Source: CAYUYM01 sp964449305 (GTDB taxonomy: Bacteria; Bacteroidota; Ignavibacteria; SZUA-365; CAYQST01). Taken from it: a stretch of DNA of 15,893 bases. The position numbers were made by a program, and so were the translations under genes. This document shows positions 7,978-13,986 of the stretch, piece by piece (position 1 is the stretch's first letter; every line of letters begins with the position of its first letter). The DNA is taken from the NCBI GenBank assembly GCA_964449305.1, contig CAYUYM010000071.1, positions 1 to 15,893 of the forward strand, written 5' to 3'. Below the pieces are notes generated by a model, which did not search any database, was not told where the DNA came from, and saw only the letters and a program-made list of their open reading frames with translations.

Positions 7978-9410
7978 GCGGCTGCTCCTTGGTTCATGGC
8001 CTGGCGCGCGGCGTCACGCACCTGGCCGGCGTTCAATCCATCGCTCCAGGGGATGACGGTGTCCTCGGCCGTGCCGTCCAGAAGATCGATCACGTTGCGG
8101 CAGCTTCTGTCGGCCTGCCGACGCCGCCCCAGGCGCCGGTGCAGCATGCCCTGGGCAAAGTGCGCGATCACAAAGGCATGGTCCAGATAGAGCGCCCGCT
8201 TCAGTGCATCCAGCGCATCCTCCGGACGCCCGGATTCCTCCAGGATCACCGCGTGGAGATAGTGCGTCCCCGGGTCGAGATCCCCGTGCAGCAGCAGCTC
8301 GTCACACAATGCGAGCGCATCGGCCAGCCTGCCACTGCCTGCAAGTTCGAGCACGCGTTTCTGATCCTTCGATGGCGGCACCACCGGGTGCCCGTCATTC
8401 ACCACCTCGGCCTCCGAAGGCTGGGGGGGCATGACAACAGGTGCAGCCAGTGGCTCTGCATCCTCATGCGTCAGCGGCACAGCGATGGATGGGACGTCCT
8501 CCGCAGCACCCGCACCACCCGGCAATGCGTCCGCACGGGTGGTCGGATTCATGGCGGTCCGTGCCCGCTTCCAGGATCCATCCTTCCGAAGAAAGTGCGT
8601 GCCTCCGAGACGCACGGCATGGAAGCGCTCATCCACATGCAGCGACAACTCGCTCACCGACACCGCCATGAAGCCGGGGTCGGCGAGTGCCTGAAACATG
8701 CGGCCCGTGATCGCCTCCACGGCATGCCGGCTGAGGTACATCAGAACATTGCGGCAGAAGATGATGTCGAAGCGGCCGGGGCGGCACCATTCCTCCATTG
8801 CCTCCACGTCGGCGAGGTTGAGCCGGGAGAAGCGCACCATCGCTCGCACGTTGTCGTCGATCGCGTACCTGCGGTCACCGACACGGGTGAAATGATCGTG
8901 GAGCCAGGGCGGCGAATTGCGGAAGGACCATCCGCCATACACCCCCACCTGTGCCTTGGCCAGGGCCACCGGATTGATGTCGGTGGCCTCGATGCAGACA
9001 TCCCACTGCAAGACGTCCGGCATGTCCCGCCGGAGCGCGATGGCAAGGGAGTAGGCCTCCTCGCCGCTCGAGCACCCCGCGCTCCAGATCCGCACCGGTC
9101 GCTCCATGCGCTCGTGCCGGATGTCCGGCAGCATGTGTCGCGTCAGCGCATCGAACATCTCCGGTTCACGCCAGAAATAGGTCTCCGGAATGGTGAGGTG
9201 CTTCACAAGGCAGTCAATCACATGGTCGTCCGGGTCGTTCAGGAGCACGGACGCGAATGCTGCAAGGTCGGGAAATGCCAGCTCCCTGCCCGCGGCCTCC
9301 ACACGCCGAAGCAGATCCCTGCGTCGATCAGGGGGGGGATGAATCGCGAAGCGTCGGGAGATGAACTCTCCGATCGCCTCATGGATGCCGTGGTCAGGAG
9401 GCTGCACCAT
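7974..9410 (-). CDS. cheR: Chemoreceptor glutamate methyltransferase CheR with C-terminal TPR repeats (WspC/FrzF-like)
   Basis: 478 residues. The N-terminal helical CheR domain (about 8-70) leads into the conserved LTIPETYFWREPEMF (72-86). The SAM-binding Rossmann domain has IWSAGCSSGEEAYSLAI (108-124), EATDIN (141-146) and the FDIIFCRNVLMYL block (214-226). It methylates receptor glutamates with S-adenosylmethionine, opposing CheB. After a Pro/Ala-rich linker (about 290-345), helical TPR-like repeats occupy about 347-445, and the tail contains IPWSDGLNAGQVRD. CheR-TPR proteins are typical of Wsp and Frz systems, where TPRs replace the receptor pentapeptide as a contact; the receptor here indeed lacks that tether. 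Its start lies 17 nt inside the preceding cheW, and its stop overlaps the next cheW by 4 nt. There is a C8 run at codons 24-27 (9331-9338) and a C7 run in the linker (8423-8429). Confidence 0.96.
   Translation of the reverse strand: MVQPPDHGIHEAIGEFISRRFAIHPPPDRRRDLLRRVEAAGRELAFPDLAAFASVLLNDPDDHVIDCLVKHLTIPETYFWREPEMFDALTRHMLPDIRHERMERPVRIWSAGCSSGEEAYSLAIALRRDMPDVLQWDVCIEATDINPVALAKAQVGVYGGWSFRNSPPWLHDHFTRVGDRRYAIDDNVRAMVRFSRLNLADVEAMEEWCRPGRFDIIFCRNVLMYLSRHAVEAITGRMFQALADPGFMAVSVSELSLHVDERFHAVRLGGTHFLRKDGSWKRARTAMNPTTRADALPGGAGAAEDVPSIAVPLTHEDAEPLAAPVVMPPQPSEAEVVNDGHPVVPPSKDQKRVLELAGSGRLADALALCDELLLHGDLDPGTHYLHAVILEESGRPEDALDALKRALYLDHAFVIAHFAQGMLHRRLGRRRQADRSCRNVIDLLDGTAEDTVIPWSDGLNAGQVRDAARQAMNQGAAA
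9331..9338. repeat. G:C homopolymer of eight near the start of cheR
   Basis: Eight G on the plus strand encode the prolines in AIHPPPD of CheR (codons 24-27). The sequence on both sides fits the CheR fold in the present frame, so the gene is intact as read; a one-base slip would truncate it early. Runs of this length are expected about once or twice by chance in a GC-rich window of this size. Confidence 0.6.
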
Positions 9411-9888
9411 GCAGGGCCTCGTTCAACACGGATTCCTCGTCAAGGGAAAGGAAGGCGTCCACGTCGTGAATGAGAACGATGTCGTCGCCGCAGCGGACGA
9501 TGCCGGACAGGTACGCCTCGAAGGGCATGGCCTCGGATGCGTCCACGGCGTTCTCCGGCCCGAGGGCACGCACATCGGTGACGCTCGTCACGGGGAAGAC
9601 CAGCCTCCGCAGCGCGGTGCGCACAACAAGGAACAGGTCATCCACATCGGGCTCGCGGGAGGGCAGCCCGAAGCGGCGGCGCACATCCATCACCGGGAGG
9701 ATGTCCCCATGGACGTTGACGATCCCGAGCACGATGTCCGGTGCGCCGGGCAGAGGCAGCATCGCCATCGCGGGAAGGACGCGCTCCACGCAGGCTGTGG
9801 AAAGGGCGTAACTGGGCTCATCGAGCGCAAACACCACGATCGTGGAATTCCCCCCCTGCCCCGTGGACTGTCTGACGGGATCGGACAT
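9394..9888 (-). CDS. cheW: CheW-like coupling protein (WspB-like), first gene of the chemosensory operon
   Basis: 164 residues from the ATG at 9888 (MSDPVRQSTGQGG). The CheW fold starts at STIVVFALDE and includes the hallmark block VLGIVNVHGDILPVMDVRRR followed by FGLPSREPDVDDLFLVV. It would bridge receptors and CheA. A longer in-frame ATG at 10047 is unlikely because it lies upstream of the promoter candidate and adds non-conserved sequence. The chosen ATG has no Shine-Dalgarno. A good one (GGAGG, 5 nt spacing) precedes an out-of-frame ATG at 9929; that frame would join the CheW frame if the G7 tract at 9850-9856 had one more G, so the start should be treated as provisional. The 3' end overlaps cheR by 17 nt. 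Confidence 0.9.
   Translation of the reverse strand: MSDPVRQSTGQGGNSTIVVFALDEPSYALSTACVERVLPAMAMLPLPGAPDIVLGIVNVHGDILPVMDVRRRFGLPSREPDVDDLFLVVRTALRRLVFPVTSVTDVRALGPENAVDASEAMPFEAYLSGIVRCGDDIVLIHDVDAFLSLDEESVLNEALHGAAS
9850..9856. repeat. G:C homopolymer of seven in the 5' part of cheW
   Basis: Seven consecutive C on the plus strand (G on the coding strand) lie 11 codons into the first cheW, encoding Gln-Gly-Gly. One added G would place an upstream, Shine-Dalgarno-preceded ATG (9929) in the cheW frame. This could be a slippage site or a base-calling error, or have no meaning. Confidence 0.55.
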
Positions 9889-9991
9889 GTGTGCTGGTGT
9901 TGGATTGACGAATTCGAAACGGAACCCATCGGCACCTCCGTGTGGCAAGACCGAGCGACGGGACAACCTGGCCGATGGTGTGACGCATTCA

Positions 9992-10019
9992 ATATTACCG
10001 ACCGGAAGGTGAAATGCAA
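9992..10019 (-). promoter_or_regulatory. Candidate promoter of the chemosensory operon
   Basis: On the minus strand TTGCAT (10019-10014) and TAATAT (9997-9992) are separated by 16 nt, a sigma70-like arrangement (3/6 and 4/6 matches). It sits in the only AT-rich spot of the divergent region and would give a leader of roughly 100 nt before the cheW ATG at 9888. The -35 box lies inside the spacer of an inverted repeat (10002-10030). This is a pattern match only. Confidence 0.4.
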
Positions 10020-10030
10020 GTACCTTCCGG
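10002..10030. promoter_or_regulatory. Perfect 9-bp inverted repeat, operator-like
   Basis: CCGGAAGGT (10002-10010) and ACCTTCCGG (10022-10030) are exact reverse complements separated by 11 nt, so the arm centres are 20 bp (about two helical turns) apart. The spacer contains the -35 candidate of the chemosensory operon. The layout suits a dimeric repressor or activator controlling one or both divergent operons. It could also form an RNA hairpin, but there is no T tract on either side. Confidence 0.45.
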
Positions 10031-10077
10031 ATGTATCGTGCAGGCACGGATCACCGCTCAGGGCACCGGACGCGATG

Positions 10078-10106
10078 TTGAAATTCCCTCGGTTTTTTCA
10101 GAACTT
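10078..10106 (+). promoter_or_regulatory. Weak candidate promoter for fumarase
   Basis: TTGAAA (10078-10083) followed after 17 nt by GAACTT (10101-10106), about 100 nt before the fumarase ATG. The -35 matches sigma70 at 5 of 6 positions; the -10 is poor. The TTGAAA-N17-nACTT layout recalls the candidate upstream of the membrane protein gene (13888-13916). Confidence 0.2.
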
Positions 10107-10205
10107 CTTTGCGGGATTTCCACACGACGGATGCCATCCATCCACGGCTGCGTTTCTCACGCCATCATTCCAACACGGGTTCATCAACGATACTCCGGAG
10201 TCATC

Positions 10206-11729
10206 ATGGAACAGTTCCGCCAGAGCATGCTCGATCTCATGATCCAGACATCCACCAACCTCCCCGCCGATGTTCGGCGCTCCATCTCCGGCATCCTCGA
10301 CAAGGAGGAGCCGGGCTCCCGCGCCGCGCTCGCCCTCGCCACCATCGCCACCAATGTGGACATGGCCTGCGACAACGAGGGCGCCATCTGCCAGGACACG
10401 GGCATGCCGACGTTCAAGATCAAGACTCCGGCCGGCGTCAACCAGATCGCGATGAAGGCCGACATCGAATGGGCCATCGTGGAGGCCACGAAGCGCGGCA
10501 AGCTCCGCCCCAACACCGTTGATTCCCTCACGGGGAAGAACAGCGGCAACAACCTGGGCATCGGCGCCCCGGTGTTTTATTGGGAGCAATGGGAGCAGGA
10601 TGCCATCGAGGTGAAGCTCCTGCTCAAGGGTGGCGGCTGTGAGAACAAGAACATCCAGTACTCCCTGCCCATGGAGCTTCCGCACCTCGGCAAGGCCGGA
10701 CGCACGCTGGATGGTGTCCGCAAGTGCATCCTCCATGCCGTGTGGCAGGCACAGGGACACGGCTGCTCGGTGGGCGCCATCGGTGTCGCCATCGGCGCCG
10801 ATCGCGCCATGGGCTATTCACACGCCAAGGAACAACTCTTCCGTGAGCTCGACGATGTCAACCCCGATCCCGTGCTCGCCGATCTCGAGGCCTACATCAT
10901 GGACAAGGCCAACACGCTCAACATCGGCACCATGGGCTTCGGCGGCGCCTCCACACTCATCGGCTGCAAGATCGGTTCCTACCACCGCCTGCCCGCCAGC
11001 TTCTTCGTCTCCGTCGCCTACAATTGCTGGGCCTTCCGCCGCCTCGGCGTGCACATCGATCCCGCCACCGGCGCGGTCACGAAATGGATGTATCGTGATC
11101 TCGATCCCGTCCACATGGCCCGCCAGGCGGGCATCCCCCTCACGGGCCGGGAGATCCGCCTCACCATGCCCCTCACCGAACAGCAGGTGCGTGACCTCCA
11201 TGTGGGCGACATCCTTCTCCTCAACGGCCCCATGTACACCGGTCGCGATGCCCTGCATTCCTACCTCGTGGAACACGACGCCCCCGTCGATCTCCAGGGT
11301 GGTGTCATCTATCACTGCGGTCCCGTGATGCTGAAGGACGATGCGGGCGAGTGGCACGTCAAGGCCGCCGGGCCCACCACGAGCGGGCGCGAGGAGCCCT
11401 ACCAGGCCGACGTCATCCGCCGTTTCGGCCTGCGTGGCATCGTGGGCAAGGGCGGCATGGGGAAACGGACACTCGATGCGCTCAGGGAATGCGGCGCCGT
11501 CTACCTCAACGCCATCGGCGGCGCGGCGCAGTACTACGGCGAGGCCATCAAGAAGGTCCACTCCGTGTATTTCCTCGAGGAGTTCGGCATCCCCGAGGCA
11601 ATGTGGGGGCTGCATGTGGAGGACTTCCCGGTGATCGTCACCATGGATTCGCATGGCAACTCGCTCCATGCCGACGTGGAGAACGATTCGGCCGAGCGCC
11701 TCGCCACACACGCCCTGCCCGTCATGTGA
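10206..11729 (+). CDS. fumA: Class I fumarate hydratase, [4Fe-4S] type, alpha and beta domains fused
   Basis: 507 residues from the ATG at 10206 (MEQFRQSMLDLM), preceded by GGAG 5 nt upstream; the frame is open further upstream but adds no conserved sequence. It interconverts fumarate and malate in the TCA cycle in the cytosol. The N-terminal domain (1 to about 290) carries the three expected cluster ligands C62 (ICQDTGMP), C145 (KGGGCENKN) and C254 (IGCKIGSYHR), leaving the fourth iron open for substrate. The C-terminal domain (about 315-505) shows GPTTSGREEPYQ (389-400), GIVGKGGMG (411-419), YLNAIGGAAQ (433-442) and a VENDS motif near the end. Length is within the range of single-chain class I fumarases. 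These enzymes are oxygen-labile as a family. gmhA follows after 57 nt. The symbol follows E. coli usage; orthology to FumA or FumB is not decided. Confidence 0.95.
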   Translation: MEQFRQSMLDLMIQTSTNLPADVRRSISGILDKEEPGSRAALALATIATNVDMACDNEGAICQDTGMPTFKIKTPAGVNQIAMKADIEWAIVEATKRGKLRPNTVDSLTGKNSGNNLGIGAPVFYWEQWEQDAIEVKLLLKGGGCENKNIQYSLPMELPHLGKAGRTLDGVRKCILHAVWQAQGHGCSVGAIGVAIGADRAMGYSHAKEQLFRELDDVNPDPVLADLEAYIMDKANTLNIGTMGFGGASTLIGCKIGSYHRLPASFFVSVAYNCWAFRRLGVHIDPATGAVTKWMYRDLDPVHMARQAGIPLTGREIRLTMPLTEQQVRDLHVGDILLLNGPMYTGRDALHSYLVEHDAPVDLQGGVIYHCGPVMLKDDAGEWHVKAAGPTTSGREEPYQADVIRRFGLRGIVGKGGMGKRTLDALRECGAVYLNAIGGAAQYYGEAIKKVHSVYFLEEFGIPEAMWGLHVEDFPVIVTMDSHGNSLHADVENDSAERLATHALPVM

Positions 11730-11786
11730 CCCGTGCACACGGGCGCCACACCAATTCACGACTGCTGAATCGACACCGGAAGCACG

Positions 11787-12374
11787 ATGAACACGCACAT
11801 ACGACAGGCATTCGATGAGGCGCAGCGCTGCCTCGATCAGTTCATGCACGACGACGCCATGTTCGGGCGGATCGATCGCTTCGCCGGACTCCTCGTCGAG
11901 ACGTTCGAGCACGGTGGCCGCGTGTATTCCTGCGGCAACGGTGGATCGATGTGCGATGCGATGCACTTTGCCGAGGAGTTCACCGGGCGCTACCGCCGGG
12001 ATCGCCGGCCACTGCCGGCGCTCGCCTTCAGCGATCCTGCGCACATGAGCTGCGTGGGAAACGACCACGGGTTTGACGAGGTCTTCGCGCGGCAGGTGCA
12101 GGCGCACGGCCGCACGGGCGACATGCTGCTCGTCATCAGCACCTCGGGCAACTCCCCCAACCTGCTGCGCGCAGCCGTTGAGGCCCGCAGCGCCGGCGTC
12201 ACCGTGGTCGGCCTGCTGGGCAAGGGCGGCGGCCCGCTGCTCGCGCTGTGCGATCATGCCATCATCGTCCCCGGTTCCACCTCCGACCGCATCCAGGAAC
12301 TCCACATCAAGATCATCCACACCGTGATCGAGATGGTGGAGCGCCACCTCTTCCCGGAGAACTACGCGGACTGA
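11787..12374 (+). CDS. gmhA: Sedoheptulose 7-phosphate isomerase (phosphoheptose isomerase)
   Basis: 195 residues, near the roughly 192 of E. coli GmhA and recognisably similar along the whole length. It converts sedoheptulose 7-phosphate to D-glycero-D-manno-heptose 7-phosphate, the first step to ADP-heptose for the LPS inner core (or S-layer heptose). The SIS fold shows YSCGNGGSMCDAMHFAEEFT (47-66), SCVGNDHGF (88-96), VISTSGNS (116-123) and DRIQELHIKIIH (167-178). The expected zinc and catalytic residues are H60, E64, Q170 and H178. GGAAG lies 5 nt upstream of the ATG. It is 57 nt after fumarase and probably co-transcribed, though the functions are unrelated; no other heptose-pathway gene is in the window. 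A strong hairpin follows at 12398-12434. Confidence 0.96.
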   Translation: MNTHIRQAFDEAQRCLDQFMHDDAMFGRIDRFAGLLVETFEHGGRVYSCGNGGSMCDAMHFAEEFTGRYRRDRRPLPALAFSDPAHMSCVGNDHGFDEVFARQVQAHGRTGDMLLVISTSGNSPNLLRAAVEARSAGVTVVGLLGKGGGPLLALCDHAIIVPGSTSDRIQELHIKIIHTVIEMVERHLFPENYAD

Positions 12375-12397
12375 GCCCGCATCCGTCCGGAAACGAC

Positions 12398-12434
12398 CGA
12401 CCCCCGACACTGCCGCGGCATGCGTCGGGGGTCG
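12398..12434. terminator. Bidirectional terminator-like hairpin between convergent genes
   Basis: CGACCCCCGAC (12398-12408) pairs perfectly with GTCGGGGGTCG (12424-12434) around a 15-nt loop that itself contains the palindrome TGCCGCGGCA. It lies 24 nt after the gmhA stop and 43 nt beyond the stop of the convergent SUI1 gene. The T tract is weak (ATTTCGTCT on the plus strand), so it may be a GC-type or factor-assisted terminator. Confidence 0.65.
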
Positions 12435-12476
12435 ATGCATTTCGTCTCAACCGTCAGCGCATGATGCGCGCCGCGC

Positions 12477-12818
12477 TCACGCGCCCTTCACCACGAACCC
12501 CTTCCTCCTGAACCATTCGGCGATCTTCGGGGCATGGCTGCCCTGGATCTCGATGTCGTCGTCGTGCACTGTGCCGCCGGCGCCGCAGAGCGCCTTGAGC
12601 TCGCGCGCCCAGCCGGCAAGGTCGTCCTTCGCGTGGAAGAAGCCCGTCACCACCGTCACCGTCTTCCCCCCGCGCCCCTTCTTCTCGATGCGCACCTTCA
12701 GCACCACCTTCATCGCCGCCAGCGGGTCGGCCGCGGCCCGCGTCTCCTGCGGCGCCTCCGTGCCGGGGATGAGCTTGTAGAGATCCTCGAGGCTGGTGAC
12801 TTTGTCGGATGGGGGCAT
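12477..12818 (-). CDS. yciH: SUI1/eIF1-family translation initiation factor (YciH-like)
   Basis: 113 residues from the ATG at 12818. The SUI1 domain covers about 40-112 with the family signature IEKKGRGGKTVTVVTGF (44-60), the LKALCGAGGTV block (74-84), DDDIEIQGSH (86-95) and the C-terminal I-x-x-x-F/W-x-x-x-G-F-V helix-strand. Bacterial SUI1 proteins resemble eukaryotic eIF1 and are thought to influence start-site or initiator tRNA selection; their exact bacterial role is not settled. The N-terminal 38 residues (DLYKLIPGTEA region) are variable. The frame remains open upstream inside the radical SAM gene, but that extension is low-complexity shadow sequence. No Shine-Dalgarno is seen. It lies 82 nt downstream of the radical SAM gene and may be co-transcribed with it. 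Confidence 0.93.
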   Translation of the reverse strand: MPPSDKVTSLEDLYKLIPGTEAPQETRAAADPLAAMKVVLKVRIEKKGRGGKTVTVVTGFFHAKDDLAGWARELKALCGAGGTVHDDDIEIQGSHAPKIAEWFRRKGFVVKGA

Positions 12819-12900
12819 GGGGATGGATGGTGCTGGTGAACGCCTTCGGGAAATGTGTCGGGGTGAAGCGATGCTGTTTCTGGTCGGATGCGCTCCGTGG

Positions 12901-13842
12901 TCACGCGCCAACCGTGGCGCTTCCGCGATAGACGACGCGGCCGCCGGTCTCCTCGCGCTGCACCTGGCCGTCACGCAGGAGCGCGGTGATGATGGCGTCG
13001 GCCCTGTCGGCGGGGATGCCCAGCCGCAGCGCCAGCTCCCCCGCGGTGAGGGCGTCCAGGGCGAGCGTATGCTGGGCGAGGCCGGCAAGCGCATCCGGCG
13101 TGGACGCGGCGGCGGGCGTGCGGCGGGAGGCGATCACCTCCACTGCCGGGCCGAGGAAGCGTGCGATCTCCTCGAGGCGCTCAAGGGAGGCCGGCTCCAG
13201 ATCCTCCGCCCCGGCCCGGTCCAGCGTGTTGAGCTGGATGCGCGACACGCGCAGGTGCCCGAGCACCTCGCGGAAGGCGTCGAGTTCCACGTCCGTGTCG
13301 TTGACGCCGGGCACGATGAAGATCTCGAGCCACACCTCGCCCATGTATTCGCGGCAGAAATCCCGCAGGCCCTGCACCACCTTCGGGAGCATGATGTTGG
13401 TATGCGGCCGGTTGACGTGACGGAAGGCATCCTGCGTCACCGCATCGAGCGAGGGCATGACGCGGTCCGCCGGCATGAGGGCGGCCCGCACCTCGGGAAG
13501 GTGCAGCAGGCTGCTGTTGGTGATGACCGTGACGCGGTACTGCGGATACTCACGCTTGAGAAAGGCGATGATCTCGCCGATGCCGGAGTGCAGCGTGGGC
13601 TCGCCGGAGCCGGAGAAGGTGATGGAATCGAGTGGCGGCCCGGCATCCAGCGCCGCGCGCAGCTCCGCGATCACCTCGGCGGTGGGCACATAGTCCCGGC
13701 GCTCATCGGTGAGGACATGCGTGCGACCGCATTCACAGTAGGTGCAGTTCATCGAGCAGACCTCGCCGGGTGTCAGATCGATGCCGAGGGAAAGGCCCAG
13801 GCGACGTGATTGGAGTGGGCCGAAAAGATGGTGATGCTTCAT
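12901..13842 (-). CDS. Radical SAM protein, COG0731-like (wybutosine-enzyme-related Fe-S oxidoreductase)
   Basis: 313 residues. The opening FGPLQSRRLGLSLGIDL (7-23) and the cluster motif C29-x3-C33-x2-C36 in CSMNCTYCECG define a radical SAM enzyme that would bind a [4Fe-4S] cluster and SAM. FSGSGEPTLH (76-85) is the SAM-contacting glycine-rich motif, followed by VTVITNSSLL and LDAVTQDAFRHVNRP, typical of this family. The C-terminal part (about 255-313) looks like a small winged-helix segment (ELALRLGIPADRADAIITALLRDGQV). The family is related to archaeal/eukaryal Taw1/TYW1, but bacterial members have no established substrate and I assign none. Weak GAGAA upstream of the ATG. It is transcribed away from the membrane protein gene across a 144-bp gap. 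Confidence 0.92.
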   Translation of the reverse strand: MKHHHLFGPLQSRRLGLSLGIDLTPGEVCSMNCTYCECGRTHVLTDERRDYVPTAEVIAELRAALDAGPPLDSITFSGSGEPTLHSGIGEIIAFLKREYPQYRVTVITNSSLLHLPEVRAALMPADRVMPSLDAVTQDAFRHVNRPHTNIMLPKVVQGLRDFCREYMGEVWLEIFIVPGVNDTDVELDAFREVLGHLRVSRIQLNTLDRAGAEDLEPASLERLEEIARFLGPAVEVIASRRTPAAASTPDALAGLAQHTLALDALTAGELALRLGIPADRADAIITALLRDGQVQREETGGRVVYRGSATVGA

Positions 13843-13887
13843 GCGGTTCTCATGCGGTGCGTTGAGGTCGGTATAAAAGTACGATTC

Positions 13888-13916
13888 TTGAAATCCATTC
13901 CCGAATTCTCTACCTT
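13888..13916 (+). promoter_or_regulatory. Candidate promoter for the membrane protein / ATPase pair
   Basis: TTGAAA (13888-13893), 17 nt, then TACCTT (13911-13916). The same bases also read as TTG-N20-TAnnTTT, close to the layout described for Bacteroidota housekeeping promoters. It lies about 70 nt before the GTG at 13987, in the AT-richest stretch of the gap. It is only a pattern match. Confidence 0.4.
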
Positions 13917-13986
13917 TTTCATCGCCCGTTCCATTCCCCGGCGCACATCGTCGCCATCATGACCGCATTCCACAAGGATCCATCAC

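Larger units (their letters stand above)
9889..10205. other. Divergent intergenic control region (317 bp)
   Basis: No gene is supported here. It separates the minus-strand chemosensory operon from the plus-strand fumarase. Contents are the minus-strand promoter candidate, the 9-bp inverted repeat, a weaker plus-strand promoter candidate, a T6 run at 10093-10098, and a GGAGG-ATG (ATG at 9929, minus strand) that is out of frame with cheW. The reading frames that cross it extend real genes upstream without conserved sequence. Confidence 0.6.

Noticed and set aside
7941..9473. 510-codon plus-strand frame opposite cheR
   Set aside because: Antisense to a CheR with intact catalytic motifs; no domain seen.
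10093..10098. T6 run upstream of fumarase as a possible terminator tail
   Set aside because: No stem-loop precedes it on the plus strand.
11730..11743. Short GC hairpin directly after the fumarase stop
   Set aside because: A five-base stem with a tetraloop and no T tract is too weak to call a terminator.
10818..12440. 540-codon minus-strand frame opposite fumarase and gmhA
   Set aside because: It mirrors two well-recognised genes and has a shadow composition (Gly/Ala/Val/His); it also runs into the terminator hairpin.
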